DNA of 64,000 nucleotides from Ascidia mentula (Eukaryota; Chordata; Ascidiacea; Phlebobranchia; Ascidiidae). The position numbers and the translations under genes are program-made. Numbering within the stretch: position 1 is the stretch's first letter; each line of letters starts with the position of its first letter. Positions 25,501 to 36,543 of the stretch are shown here, one piece after another. The stretch lies in NCBI GenBank assembly GCA_947561715.1, contig OX387200.1:14324501-14388500 (forward strand). The letters are read 5' to 3'. Under the pieces are notes generated by a model. That model was not told where the DNA came from. It saw nothing but the letters and a program-made list of their open reading frames with translations, and ran no database searches.

Positions 25501-26327
25501 CTCTAATCCTCGATAGCTAATGGTATTTTCTGTAGCTGGATCAGGGTTAATTGGTTGCTGGTTTTGTAGTTCAAGAGCATAGTGTGCATTAAAGCGGAAG
25601 AAATCTATCAACTCGGGTGCAGCATCAATTTCAGCTTGGACAATATTTTTGGCCTAAAATTGTTGGATATTTGTACATATTTTATATGCAATTTGATTAC
25701 ATACAAACCTGTCCAGCCATTGTTGTTGCAAGAATTTGGGGCCGCTTTTCTTGGCTCAGTATGTCAGCAGCTTTCAAAAATACCTGTACCCGATCTGATA
25801 TAGGTTTTGCTTCCCATTCTCTGCGTACGGAAATCGAGTTTTCAATTGCACCATTGATTAACTTTGTGTTTGCATAACAAAACTTTGCAATCTTTTTCTG
25901 ATGATTGTAGGGCTACACAAATAAACCAACATGGTAATTTAAATAGATGGTTAATAACACAATATGACAACTTTCTCACAATGACTTGGTAATGTATGTC
26001 ATCAGTCCAAACTTTTTCACCACCAATGACAATGGGAATTTCCTCAGTCTTGGACTGAACTACTTTCAAAGCCTCTTCTACATCTTCTCGCTCCTTTGTA
26101 TGTGGTGAGAATGTATATATTGGCTCGTTTACAAGACCTAAAAAACGAGACGATGCAACCCTGAAAAAATATTGGTCTACTTCAAAACAGGATATTTTTT
26201 TTGCTTTGGATATGGCACAATTTAAACTACACAACAACATACTGGTTGCAAACAAAAAATGTAAAGATTACCTGTGAGCTCTTCCCTTCAAAAGAATACT
26301 TCGCAGTGACGATTGCATTGCGGCCAT
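22517..26327 (-). CDS. ALDH4A1: Delta-1-pyrroline-5-carboxylate dehydrogenase, mitochondrial, 11 exons
   Basis: Oxidises glutamate-5-semialdehyde (from P5C) to glutamate with NAD+, the second step of proline breakdown in the mitochondrial matrix. Exons: 26272-26327, 25980-26160, 25709-25912, 25501-25653, 25352-25426, 25104-25291, 24273-24398, 23270-23414, 23003-23200, 22820-22941, 22517-22748. They total 1680 nt (559 aa; human 563). The N-terminus is rich in Arg, Ser and Leu with no acidic residues, as expected for a mitochondrial presequence. Family motifs: SPFNFTAIGGNLAG, nucleotide-site INFTGSVP, general base Glu311 in LGGECGGKN, catalytic Cys345 in GGQKCSACSR, and the C-terminal FYINDKSTGS...GTNDKPGGPHY signature specific to ALDH4. 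The Glu-Cys spacing of 34 equals human. Introns hold a probable TIR element (23474-24162), a transposon end (24425) and a long hairpin (24868-25014). Confidence 0.97.
23474..24162. mobile_element. Probable TIR transposon (MITE) in an ALDH4A1 intron
   Basis: The ends are CATAGGCGCCA on the left and, read inverted, CATAGGCGCTA on the right, about 690 bp apart in the intron between exons 8 and 7. The flanking octamers GTTAGGTA and GTAAGTTT agree at only 5 of 8 positions, so the target duplication is eroded or the pairing is fortuitous. CATAGGCG is a common hAT-like terminus. No transposase is visible. Confidence 0.5.
24425..24485 (+). mobile_element. Terminal fragment of a hAT-like element
   Basis: CAGTGGCGGATCTAGG followed by a G tract is a widespread hAT-type terminus. 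I find no matching inverted end within the intron, so this is a truncated copy. Confidence 0.4.
24868..25014. repeat. Long imperfect inverted repeat (about 147 nt hairpin) in an ALDH4A1 intron
   Basis: The left arm starting AAACAGGATAGGAAAG and the right arm ending CTATTTCCTGTTT pair for about 65-70 nt around a small loop (GCATCACCACATGC, about 24938-24951). Mismatches are scattered and there is one bulge of about five bases. The arms include TATTATGCTGTTA and its complement. It could be a foldback MITE or could be transcribed as a long hairpin. Confidence 0.75.
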
Positions 26328-27154
26328 TCCACAGAACACAATTGATATTTTATGCAAACAACGAGGTCGTACAATGACAAGTTTACAAGTGCCATTGCAC
26401 GCCTGAATTGTGGATCAGTGGTGCGTGTCTTGTTTACCATTTATCATTGGTCTGAAAACTGGGCGTACGTACACATCACAACATCCTATGTTGGTTAATT
26501 TATCCGAAACAGAAATGTAATTGCTTCACTTTTGACCAAAAAAATTTTCTCCCCCTCATGATCTTCCTCTCCCATTGTGCGCCGCCCAATCATTTGTGTG
26601 TTATTCGTGGTCACGCTATTAGATTAGCATGCTCAAATAAAATAAACACACTTTTTATCTAAAAACGACTGCACGTAATCAACTTTTGTTGTTTACCAAG
26701 ATTGGGAATTTTGAAATTTGAATCCGTTTTGCTGGTGTATAGTCCAAAAAAATAGTTCGCTTTGGAGCTGAAAAGATTAATTTTGTCATGGTGCTTTTAA
26801 ATGATTCAGAAAACATTGGCAGGTGCTTTTATTATGCAACAGAAGGAAATATCAAAGACACAAGAAAACATACAAACATAAACATCGTCCGCAAGGCAAC
26901 ATATTTTTGACGATGCAATTTTTTCATAAATATGCACTTAATATTGAATTTTTTGTTAAATTCAGGATAGTAAGTTTTAGACTACAGTTTTCAACAAAAA
27001 TTATAAAACGAAAGCAAAAAACTTTTACTAAAGTACACCTCCCGGCCAACTAAGACTTCATGATTGAACATAGCATAACATTGTCTCGCACTAGTTTAAG
27101 GGGCTTAGGTCCAAATACAAAAGTAATTAGGTGCAGGGTTCGATTCTCTTATGA
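26328..27154. other. Intergenic region between ALDH4A1 and TBP
   Basis: About 0.8 kb holding the ALDH4A1 promoter side and the TBP 3' UTR. No further gene is supported; the short plus-strand frame at 26823-27053 is low-complexity. Confidence 0.5.
26828..26833 (-). terminator. Candidate poly(A) signal AATAAA for TBP
   Basis: A minus-strand AATAAA about 320 nt beyond the TBP stop. Plausible, but the surroundings are AT-rich, so chance occurrence is possible. Confidence 0.4.
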
Positions 27155-29820
27155 TCATGATGTTTTTCTAAATCCTTTCAAAATCGGGTAAATGTTGTTA
27201 AAGGCCTCGTCAATCTCATGTCTCTCTTTGGCACCTGTGAGATGTATTGATTAGTACAGTTACATTAACAATTAACACACAGATGTAAACCAAGTACCTG
27301 TTAAAACAACTTTTCCCGAAACAAAAATCAAGAGAACGATACGCGGCTTAACCATCCTGTAAATCAGTCCTGGAAACAACTCTGGTTCATAGCTGTAAAA
27401 ATTATATATCTTTAAAAAATTACTTGTACTGACATTTTTGTGCAAACATTTTTCGAAAATAGTGGTTTATCAATCATGTGGTATATTTTGAGGTTGCCGT
27501 CGACCCCCTGACAACACTCTTAAGGATCCCTGGTTGAGAACCACCGGTGCATATTAAACAAATTTTATTATCAACAAAATTTTATGTTGTTGAGAGGATC
27601 TAACCTTGAAAACTGGCTGTGTGTTAAAACTAATCCTTCCAAACGGATGGGAAACTTAACATCGACACTTCCCACCATGTTTTGAATCTTGAAGTCAAGA
27701 AACTTGGCTGGAAATCCAAGCTTTTGCACAACACGGGCATATTTCCTTGCAGCAAGTCGAGATTCATTTTCACTCTTTGCTCCTGTGCACACCATTTTTC
27801 CTGAACTAAAGATGAGAGCTGTTGTTCTTGGTTCACGGATACGCATAATAACAGCTGCAAATCGCTGTAGAAGAACAAATTATAATTAGTATGTGTTTAA
27901 GATCGTGTTTAATGGGTTGGATTTAACCTAAGGTATTGTTTGTATGCAACAAAGTAGCCTTCTTGATATATACCTTTTTAATTTTAATGCATTTATATAA
28001 AAAAAAATTATGTAGTTTTATTGTTTTAATGCAATGACATCACCACTTGACAAAAAGCATAATACGTGTAAGCAAAGCATATAGTTAGTTTTTGTACATG
28101 TTCAACATACCTTGGGGTTGTACTCCGCATTTCTAGCATGCAAAGCGATTCTCTTCAAATCTAACTTTGAGTCTAAATTAACTGTTGACACAATGTTTCT
28201 GTGAATTGAAAAATTATTTTAAATACAAAAAAATCATCATAGAACTTGACCAATGAAATACTCACTGCAGTTGTGGTGGACTAACACCAAAATCTGCAGG
28301 TGTTCTTGGTGTTCGTGGAGTAGATAATGAAAGGTGGTATGGTGTTCCAACTGATGGAGGGCCCTGAATTGATGCAAAGATATGGATAATATATGCACAA
28401 GATCAGAACAAATTAAGATAATTCAAAACATAACCAAATACCTGTGAGCGGGGAGGAACTCCTGGTTGTCTGTGGAATTCATGTGGTTCTGTTTCTTCTG
28501 CAAAAAAAACTTTGAAGTTCACAAATTATACAAAATATACAGATCAAATGTAACTTTTACACAAAAATATTTTTAATCAATTTAAATACGTATAGTATGT
28601 ATGGTAAAAAAAAGAAAAAATAGGTTTTACAACTGTTGAAAGATGAAAATGCTTTTCGAAATATGTTGAGAACATGCACAAAGTGAAAGTAAATGTAGTA
28701 TTGTACTTTAAATTTATTTTTATTATTTTTTAAGTACCAGTATGTATATGAGTCAAAGAGGTTCAGAATCCCCTACACTTTTTGAAATGCCTTCGAAGTT
28801 CTTTTTGATTGTTAAATATATATAATTTTAAATGTTACTAGAACAACTGTGTGTCCACGCTTGTGTCACTTGAAAGAAGTGCTGCTGGTTAGGTAGATTT
28901 CATGTAGTAAAAACATTTATTACATATTTATACACATAACACTGTTCACTAATCTAAGAACGGCAATTTGGTTGTCAAACAAGCAGGAAGTAACCTTTAA
29001 AGCTCTAAATATGAGTTTGGCCACATACGATATGTTACCAGTGTGACAGAGGGCAACCCCGTACAAAAAACATGTTTTATACCTAATGCATACAAACCAT
29101 CCCAAACACATGCATTTGACGCAAGTCGTCTGTGTGTGGCAATAATGCTTAGCCACAGTGTAAAGTATTTTCCGAAGCTTGACCCCCAGTAACAGTTACA
29201 TAACACCAACATAAAAAAAAACAGCAGAATTCCCCTCAAATTACTTGGACAATGCAGTTACACCACAAAAATCTTCCAATTTTGGTATGTCAACTAGATT
29301 GGAAAGAATTTTTGTGTGGATAATGTTAAAATGCATTTACTATTTTTTTACATAGTAAATTTTCACAGAAGGATGAATTCTCCGTGCACAACATTTTTCG
29401 TATGCCAAATGAACATTAAAAAAAAATTTTTAACAGCATATTTATAAAATGCATGTTTCTTACCATTTCTTTTTCCACTTGCATCGGACTGTGACTGCAT
29501 TGTGTATGGGGTCTTGTATGCCACATGTTGTGGATGATGCCTTTGTTGTTGACCATAGCCGCTTGGGTTTGGTAAATGCAGTGAGCCACCAGCATTCATC
29601 TTAAAACATCACAAAATTTGGTTATCTTTATTTCTATGTTACCAACAAGTACAAAAGTAGGTGTGAGAAATTGAAAACAAAAAAGAGCTTTACTTACTTG
29701 TTGAACGCCATGATGTTGCAGGTGGTGGGGCAATAAATTTTGGTTGGTTGAACTCATGCTTTGATTGCCCCGCGATTCATTGTTTTGCTGACTCAAGCCA
29801 CCAGCCATTTGGTGATTCAT
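27155..29820 (-). CDS. TBP: TATA-box-binding protein, 8 exons
   Basis: Core promoter recognition factor of TFIID (Pol II) and of the Pol I and III initiation complexes, in the nucleus. Exons: 29698-29820, 29464-29599, 28442-28497, 28266-28363, 28111-28198, 27605-27864, 27298-27392, 27155-27234, in all 936 nt (311 aa). The N-terminal half is Gln/His/Asn/Ser-rich without a long polyglutamine run. The C-terminal saddle, from about residue 138, has the two direct repeats: [19 protein letters not shown] with [17 protein letters not shown], then [17 protein letters not shown] with [17 protein letters not shown]. It ends [11 protein letters not shown]. The core is nearly identical to vertebrate TBP, so it is canonical TBP rather than TRF2-type TBPL1. 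An ATG also begins exon 2, which could give a shorter isoform. The start used is the first ATG of exon 1. Confidence 0.97.
27459..27551. mobile_element. Degenerate hAT-like fragment in a TBP intron
   Basis: The segment ends GGTTGAGAACCACCGGTG, the inverted form of the frequent hAT terminus CA(C/G)CGGTGGTTCTCAACC. A weak counterpart (AGTGGTTTATCAA) lies about 90 bp away. No target duplication is visible. Confidence 0.35.
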
Positions 29821-31616
29821 TTTGTTTGGTGCGGTAACCTCCGCTCAATGTGATAAATCAAAATCGGGAACCAAATGTAAAAATGCTGATGCAGCTTCTC
29901 AAATACAAACGCACAACGCACCTAAAACGCAAAGACCGACCATTGAAATTGTGAGAAATGCGATCAGAGCGACATCTAGTGAAAAATGATTTATTTGCGA
30001 GCGAAAAAAAAGGCGTACCTCAGAAAATGGATTACTTACTGTTCTTCAGTGTTGTTTACCCTTATTCTTGGTGAGCGCAATATGTTTGGGCCAGCAGAAC
30101 CTACAACATGTTTGATAGCATCAGAGTAGTGTAATCGCATACCCCTTTAATAGGTTTTTTGAAAAACTACTTTAATTGAGATTCCGGGTTGTGAAGTCCC
30201 AATTGGTATTGGTTTGAAATATAACACGGCTTTAAGGTATATGGTAAAATGTGCAATAATTTTAGAAAGTAAGGATTTTGATTTTTGCGATTTTTGTGTG
30301 ACCGCGAAGAATCCAAATTGATTCCGGATCGTGAAATTGTTCTGACAAACAGTAAATCTCGGTTAATTGTTTTAAGAATGTGGTTGGGAATCATTTGAAC
30401 TTTTAATTTAGCCCTGTGCGAATTTCTGGACAAACCGAATTCTGAACAATCGATAAATTCTACCGTATTTATAAGTCTAAATTATGTACAATTAACGTTC
30501 ATTGCCCACTTTATACCATCACAGTGCGACGCTTCTATCACAGAAAAGAAGGCGATTGTTCGCACACAATTCTTGAATTTCTGATTAACCTGGATCGCGA
30601 GTCGACTGAAAAAATTGCAATGGTACCGCCGTTATTAGTTTTTTTGAGAAGTTGTGGAACTACAGTTCTATATGCAATATTTTCGAGGAAAATATCGAAT
30701 AGGCTATATTTCAACTGTAGTGTTTACAGGTGTATGATAAGTCATGATTTTGCATAAACCCCGCGTGAGATTGCATTTCTACATGCAATCTTTTTATCAC
30801 TATAGGCTATATCTTTACCGGAAAATTTTCCTGTATGGTCTGCATTTTACACTTTGTCGCATGACACACCCTAAACACAGCCCGAAAATAGCGTAAAATA
30901 AAAATTTTAAAACTGTGCAAAATCGCACTGGCGCACAAGACGTGCCGTGTCGGTATATGAAGGTCTATACGAGCTAAATTCTCTTTGTTAGGCACTCTTT
31001 TGTGAAAGACTGATTTTTGTAGATATTTAAAGCTCACACACAAAGCTACTTGAAACTTTTCTTTCTTAATTAGCTTATTTGGTTTCTTTTAAGGCAGGTA
31101 GCATTTCTAAAATTATAGCTTAAATTTTCTCTTTTGAACTTACGAACCGGATTTCATTAAATGTTTTTATGTTATACACTGTTTGCAAAAAATATATGCT
31201 ACATATTGGACGCGCGGACACCAGACTTTGTTACCCTGTTTTACACTACTTTTTAAATCAGAAGCCAACTTGTCACTAGAAAAAACTTTGATCAAAGGCT
31301 TTTTTTCGCTGCCGGACAATGCCCACCTCTTCTTCTGTCATCTATGTATATAACGATGAAGTAACAAAGCAATCAGTCATTTGTTGTTTTATAAAAAAAT
31401 CCATCCCTTACTATGCATTCTGGTCAAAATTGGTAAATAATTGCCAAAGCAACCTTCCAGGACTGTTTATGCCCCCCATGGGTCACAAGCTCTTCCAGGG
31501 GGCTCTACAAATCCTTGCTGTGTACTGTCCCATCCAGGTGCAATACTTCTTTAACTTTGATAAACTCCCTATACATATCACAAGACCCAGCATTGGTTAT
31601 TGGGTTATAAACAATA
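29821..31616. other. Intergenic region upstream of TBP
   Basis: Should hold the TBP promoter near 29.8-30.1 kb. No other gene is supported. Open frames such as 30167-30433 minus lack recognisable features. Confidence 0.5.
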
Positions 31617-31624
31617 TGTTCACG

Positions 31625-32144
31625 CAGGGGCGTATCCAGGAATTTTTAAAGGAGGGGGTCCAAATATTTTAGGGAATTCCCCGATTTTCAGGTATCAACT
31701 AAGGTTAATTGTGGGCGAGAATCGCAAAATACGAACGTTGGTGTTCGCACCAATCGTCACATAAACGGTGGCTTTCTGGCTTGCGCAATTGTGTAACGCT
31801 ATCGAAAGTTTAACAACTAAACTAGTTGACTTTCACGCAAATAAACCGCTTGTCATTACAACGTGGCCACTGAAAAACGACGTTTCGTCCGTGATCTGAC
31901 GAAAAATGAAAAAATGTTTCGTAACAATGCCAAGTGTTCGGTAACAATGCTCCCTGTTTGGAAACAATGGCGGGTGCAACACGATGCGGTTTTTAGGTCA
32001 ACGTCAAAGAAAATTTCTGGTTTTCACGCGAATTTTGACAAAAAAATACAGTGGCGTTTGTTTAGTTATCAAAAAAGACCAAAATATTTCACAAAGGGGG
32101 GGGGGGGTCCGGACCCCTCGGACCCCCCCCTGGATACGCCCATG
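31625..32144. mobile_element. hAT-type MITE, 520 bp, with perfect 8-bp target duplication
   Basis: The left end is CAGGGGCGTATCCAGG and the right end, inverted, is CATGGGCGTATCCAGG: one mismatch in 16. The octamer TGTTCACG flanks both sides (31617-31624 and 32145-32152). A long G tract lies just inside the right end. There is no transposase, so it is non-autonomous. It sits between TBP and the 3' end of eIF3c. Confidence 0.88.
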
Positions 32145-32232
32145 TGTTCACGGTAACAAATAATAATTTTCCCCCATATAAATGCAGTTTGTGACCATGC
32201 CATGTGACAGTGCACACCCATGTCTTTCAGCC

Positions 32233-32238
32233 TTTATT
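32233..32238 (-). terminator. Poly(A) signal AATAAA for EIF3C
   Basis: A canonical hexamer on the minus strand about 280 nt past the eIF3c stop codon. Confidence 0.6.
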
Positions 32239-32516
32239 AACTGACAGCAGCACAAACATATTCGGTAATTTCATGTTTTCACAAACGGTTTTAAAACAAA
32301 TTACATGCAACACCATCACAAGTAAAACAGCCTTCATAGTCATTACTTGGATCTCACAAATATTTACAAACCAGGTTATACAATTAACTTTTAACAAGTG
32401 GTGAACCACAATGCCACACAACAAATCACACATTCTTTTACTCCCTATTTTTTATCACCAAAACATATCTTTGGAACATAAAGCAAATTGTATACGTTGC
32501 AAATTTTCCTACACAT

Positions 32517-35288
32517 TTACCGGGCTTTGTACCCATCTTTTCTGTATCCATAGGAATCACCATGATAACCCCCACCACCACGGGAGCCTTGATAGCCACT
32601 TCTCTGCCCTTGGTACCCTGATCCACGATTGCCTTGGTAACCACCGCTTCTGCCAGATGAATAGTTTGAGCGATTTCCCTGATACCGATTTCCTTGGTAG
32701 CCTGTATCTTGGCGATAATTCTGAAAGCCACCACCACCTGCTCTTGCTTCCAAGATTCTTTCATTGATATCAACAAGAGTGGAGACCTTTTCACCCAGTT
32801 GGATTGCCATGTTCTGCAGTCTTGTTGGGTCTGTACGATGGAGCACCAGGCTTGATGATGGCTCATCCCAGGAGGCGGACAACTCCTCATTGATGATAAG
32901 CCTGCTAATAATTCTGTGACAAGATGCTCTATCTAATTCGAACATTGATGAAAACCAATCCAAACTGATGTTATCATAGAACTGACTGTAGGTAAATAGG
33001 TAAGTACACAGGGATTCCTCTTTTATTTTTGTTTCAAGCATGTTAACAACACTTTCTTTGTTGTTAAACAGATTCCAAACTTTGTTGTTCATCTTTTCAT
33101 TGATCACATATTGAAGACATATACGGTAATCACCCATTTTCAAAGCTTTGGCTGCAGCAACAATATGCTCCCTCATGTTGTCTGGAGGCCCCAACAATGA
33201 TTGCCTTTCACTGACACGAAGCTGGTGGTGAAACTGCTTAGAGATCATTCTTCTCCTGGCATCAAACTCATGTGCAGCAACATAGGGTATTTCTAGAAGC
33301 ATGGCTGATACCAGATAAACACATTCCAGCAACTCTAGATTGATATGCATGTGAAAAGGAATCTGTCTGCATTTTTCCACCTTTTCTTGTTCAGGGCTAA
33401 TTCTTTCACCCTGGCGCTGCAAAAGCAAACCTTGGGCCAACAATTCCTTAGCTCTGCCTGTAGACTGAATGTCAACCAATGCATTGTGAGATTCTTTCAT
33501 AAGGCCTCTTCTAAAGGCACAAAGACCAAGTTGCACCATGGTACGATTATAAATAATCTGAGTTGGCACATCAGAAAAGTGAATAGTTTCCTGTAGATGT
33601 GACATAAGCATGAGATCACGAGCTTCATACCAACGATCATGGAGGCAGTGGTGATAAATATGATGCAAAATTGCTCTTGTTCTCAGACGATCTGATGAAT
33701 CTTTTGTATAAATGTACTGACACAATCTCTTCATATGATCGAAAGAAGTATTTTTTTCTTTTTCACCATCTTCATCTTTACCAACTGTCACAACTGATTT
33801 GGGGTCATACTTAAAATATATATACTCAACCAGCAACAGATACGTGCGACAAATATTCTGAGATGATCCAATACGTTCCACATATTTTTGCAGCTTAGAA
33901 ATATTGTTGATTACCCGAGATTCTTCTCGTAAATGCTTCACATACTCTGTGGAGTGAGCATCAGAATTTTGAAGAATTTTAATATATTCTGAATGCAACT
34001 TTTCCACCATGACAACTGGACTTCCATTCAAGCGGTACCCTGCAGCTTTGTCTGCCACATTTTCAGATTCTTGAGATGTATTTTCAGCTACAATGATGTC
34101 AGTATGTTCTTCAAGAAGGTCAAGGATTTCCTCTACATATTGCAGCACATCATTCCAAGGTTCTGCTTTCATGCAATCCAAAATTTTTGAATTGTAATCA
34201 AAGAATGCTGATACTAAATCAAAAGTTATTCTGATAGTCATGGCTGGCCCAAGATTGTTATCTTCTGCAACCTGCCTCAACTGTTTCAACAAATCCACTT
34301 GTTCTTTTCTCACTGTAGAGCGTCGTCCACGATTCAAAATGATTTCATTAAGCTTTTTTAATACGACTGGATGAGTAATTTCGGTGTCCTTATCAAACAG
34401 GGTAACCTTTGCTTTGCCAACACGCTTAACTTCCTCCCAGTCTTCATCCTTCTTCTTTTTACCATCTCGTTGCTGCTGGCCACGATCTTTCTTTTTGCCC
34501 TTGTCTCCTGCATCATCTTTACCAGGCACTTTTTTGAGAAAGTACTCAGCAGTTAGTTGCCTTCCTCCCAAGCCACCTTCATCTGATTCATCCGAGTAAC
34601 TATCATCACTATGATCAGTCCATGTGTCAGAACTGTCATCATCAACAGTAAACGGCTGTGCTTTTGGCTCAATAAGAGGAGCAGCTCTTGCAGGAGAACT
34701 CAAAAATGTATCCACATCCTGGCCCTCATCTTCTTCCTCATCACTTTCATCCTTTTCAGGAGCATCAGTCACCTTCTCATCCACATCAGGGTTGGCTCTG
34801 TAATCAGCAACCTCTTTTTCAAAGTCTCTCAAGTACTTGCGAAGCTTTTGCCTGATGCTACTCAAACCTTTGGAGTTCAACTTGCTTGTCTTTTTTCGGA
34901 AATCTTTATCTTTCCAAAGCTCATTAATGTAGTCCTCTGTTTCAACAAGATTTCTTGTGTAAAACCGTGGAATTCCTTCTTTCAATATTACATTCTTCGA
35001 TTTCACATAGAGCTTACATAGGTTGTCAAACTCATCAGCCAAACGAGACATGTCTCGGTTTTTGCGGTAATTTTGCATTAGCTTAATAATGTTTTGTAGC
35101 CCTTCCCAACGTTTTTCTTTTCCACTTCTCACAACTCTCTGTGTTTCTACTTCATCATCGCTTAGTAAATATACACGTGGTGCAGACGACTTTGATTTGG
35201 ATATTTGCGGAGTTTCATCATCAGATGTTGATGAGGAATCATCAGTGTCACTACTGGATTCCGCAGCATAGAATTTGGATGAAGACAT
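32517..35288 (-). CDS. EIF3C: Eukaryotic translation initiation factor 3 subunit C, single coding exon
   Basis: A core PCI subunit of eIF3; in the cytoplasm it holds the octameric core and contacts eIF1, eIF5 and the 40S subunit. One uninterrupted frame of 923 aa (human 913). The N-terminal Ser/Asp-rich region is followed by the conserved RVVRSxKxKR...EGxPRFYxRxL..EDYxNELWxDK block at about 50-130. There are acidic linkers at 175-250, a helical middle, and the PCI/winged-helix region at about 700-850 (MGDYRICLQYVINEKMNNKVWNLF onward, then LDRASCHRIISRLIINEELSASWD). The C-terminal 70 residues are Gly/Arg/Tyr-rich with tandem YQGxR-type repeats, longer than in vertebrates. The start is the first ATG after a splice-acceptor-like site. 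It is intronless in the coding region, unlike its spliced neighbours. Confidence 0.97.
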   Translation of the reverse strand: MSSSKFYAAESSSDTDDSSSTSDDETPQISKSKSSAPRVYLLSDDEVETQRVVRSGKEKRWEGLQNIIKLMQNYRKNRDMSRLADEFDNLCKLYVKSKNVILKEGIPRFYTRNLVETEDYINELWKDKDFRKKTSKLNSKGLSSIRQKLRKYLRDFEKEVADYRANPDVDEKVTDAPEKDESDEEEDEGQDVDTFLSSPARAAPLIEPKAQPFTVDDDSSDTWTDHSDDSYSDESDEGGLGGRQLTAEYFLKKVPGKDDAGDKGKKKDRGQQQRDGKKKKDEDWEEVKRVGKAKVTLFDKDTEITHPVVLKKLNEIILNRGRRSTVRKEQVDLLKQLRQVAEDNNLGPAMTIRITFDLVSAFFDYNSKILDCMKAEPWNDVLQYVEEILDLLEEHTDIIVAENTSQESENVADKAAGYRLNGSPVVMVEKLHSEYIKILQNSDAHSTEYVKHLREESRVINNISKLQKYVERIGSSQNICRTYLLLVEYIYFKYDPKSVVTVGKDEDGEKEKNTSFDHMKRLCQYIYTKDSSDRLRTRAILHHIYHHCLHDRWYEARDLMLMSHLQETIHFSDVPTQIIYNRTMVQLGLCAFRRGLMKESHNALVDIQSTGRAKELLAQGLLLQRQGERISPEQEKVEKCRQIPFHMHINLELLECVYLVSAMLLEIPYVAAHEFDARRRMISKQFHHQLRVSERQSLLGPPDNMREHIVAAAKALKMGDYRICLQYVINEKMNNKVWNLFNNKESVVNMLETKIKEESLCTYLFTYSQFYDNISLDWFSSMFELDRASCHRIISRLIINEELSASWDEPSSSLVLHRTDPTRLQNMAIQLGEKVSTLVDINERILEARAGGGGFQNYRQDTGYQGNRYQGNRSNYSSGRSGGYQGNRGSGYQGQRSGYQGSRGGGGYHGDSYGYRKDGYKAR

Positions 35289-35306
35289 TCTTCAACTATT
35301 TTGACA

Positions 35307-35320
35307 ACTAAAAAGACATG
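35307..35320 (-). promoter_or_regulatory. Splice-acceptor-like site 19 nt upstream of the EIF3C start
   Basis: On the minus strand CATGTCTTTTTAG precedes TTGTC, with AG at 35308-35309. It suggests either a 5' UTR intron or, if this is a tunicate, a spliced-leader trans-splice site. The sequence alone cannot decide. Confidence 0.4.
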
Positions 35321-36543
35321 ATGATTTACTTGTAAAGGTGCCAATGAGAATACTTTTTGAAAAAATGAAATGGTTTTTAAAACAAGCAATAAAAATTCGT
35401 CTGGAATTGGTAGTCGGCGAGAACAAATATAATCTCATGCGTAACTATACAAAAAATGTTCGCGAATGTTGGTAATCAACTGAACGTCTCCCAAACTACA
35501 AAAGTAAAATTTAGGTTCTTAGCCCCTGATAACGTGCAAACAAATAAGTATTCATCTACAGTATTTTTCGACAACACCTTAGACGTGCAACAAAACGTTA
35601 ATGTCGTAACAGCTTTCTACTTGCAAATGACTTTTTACATTTGCTGAAGCAAGTTTGAAGCATACAGTCAAAGAAATAAGTTTAGATTTGCATCACAGTT
35701 GTAGTACGTTCATTTTTTAATTGATTTGACAAATTCTAGTTGTAGACATGTGTTTTCTCTAATTAAAGCGTCAAACCAACGTATTTGCATTTTATTTGCT
35801 GAAGTGCGGAGTTCCAGCATGAGCAAGCTCGTGGGTAAGCCACGTGACTATAAATTAGAGACTGTTACGTAACCACTTACGGCCCGTGATTGCAAAATAT
35901 CGTTTGTAACAATAAAGTTAACCTGTGAATTTTTCGTGCAAATTAAACTTTAAAGCAGTATACAAAAACACAATACAATTCAGGCATAACCATATTTTCC
36001 CTGCCAGGTTGGGAAACTCTCAAAAAGAATGATACAAACTCACGTTACAAAAAACAAAGCGAACACGAAAATATACTTCAAAAACAAAGCCTGTTGCTGT
36101 TTATTATATTGTAAATATTTTTTTTGTTTGCAATTGCATAAAAGTTTTTTTGAAATTGAAGCATTGCTCTCCAGTGTTGCTGAAAAAGTGGCACAGAATC
36201 GCACAGCGTCTGGTCTTGGTGCACGGAATCAAACATTTTCTTGCAGATTTCTGGATCTCGTCGTATATAGGAACTGTAGGAATGTTGTTGCCTGGTCGTT
36301 GTCTGAAATGTTTTGGTATAGCTTGGTACTCATTATTGTGTTTATTTCGCCACAACAAACTTAGTTATCAAACTTTGTCATCCTGCCATGGCCTATAGGG
36401 AATTTGATACAGCATGTTGTTATTTTAATTGTTATCGCGCAGGCACGCTCGCTGTGTATGTTAGTAAACTTTTACGCAAGCCAGCATGGCGTCAGGTTGT
36501 ATAATATAGGCCATGATAAACATGTGAACTAGCACACAAAGAG
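35321..36543. other. Divergent intergenic region between EIF3C and the RhoGAP gene
   Basis: About 1.2 kb separating two divergently transcribed genes, so it should carry both promoters. Open frames at 36029-36398 on both strands overlap each other and show no domain. No RNA gene or repeat is seen. Confidence 0.5.

Noticed and set aside
27120..27155. GGTTCGATTC resembling a tRNA T-arm
   Set aside because: No matching acceptor stem, D-arm or anticodon arm could be built around it.
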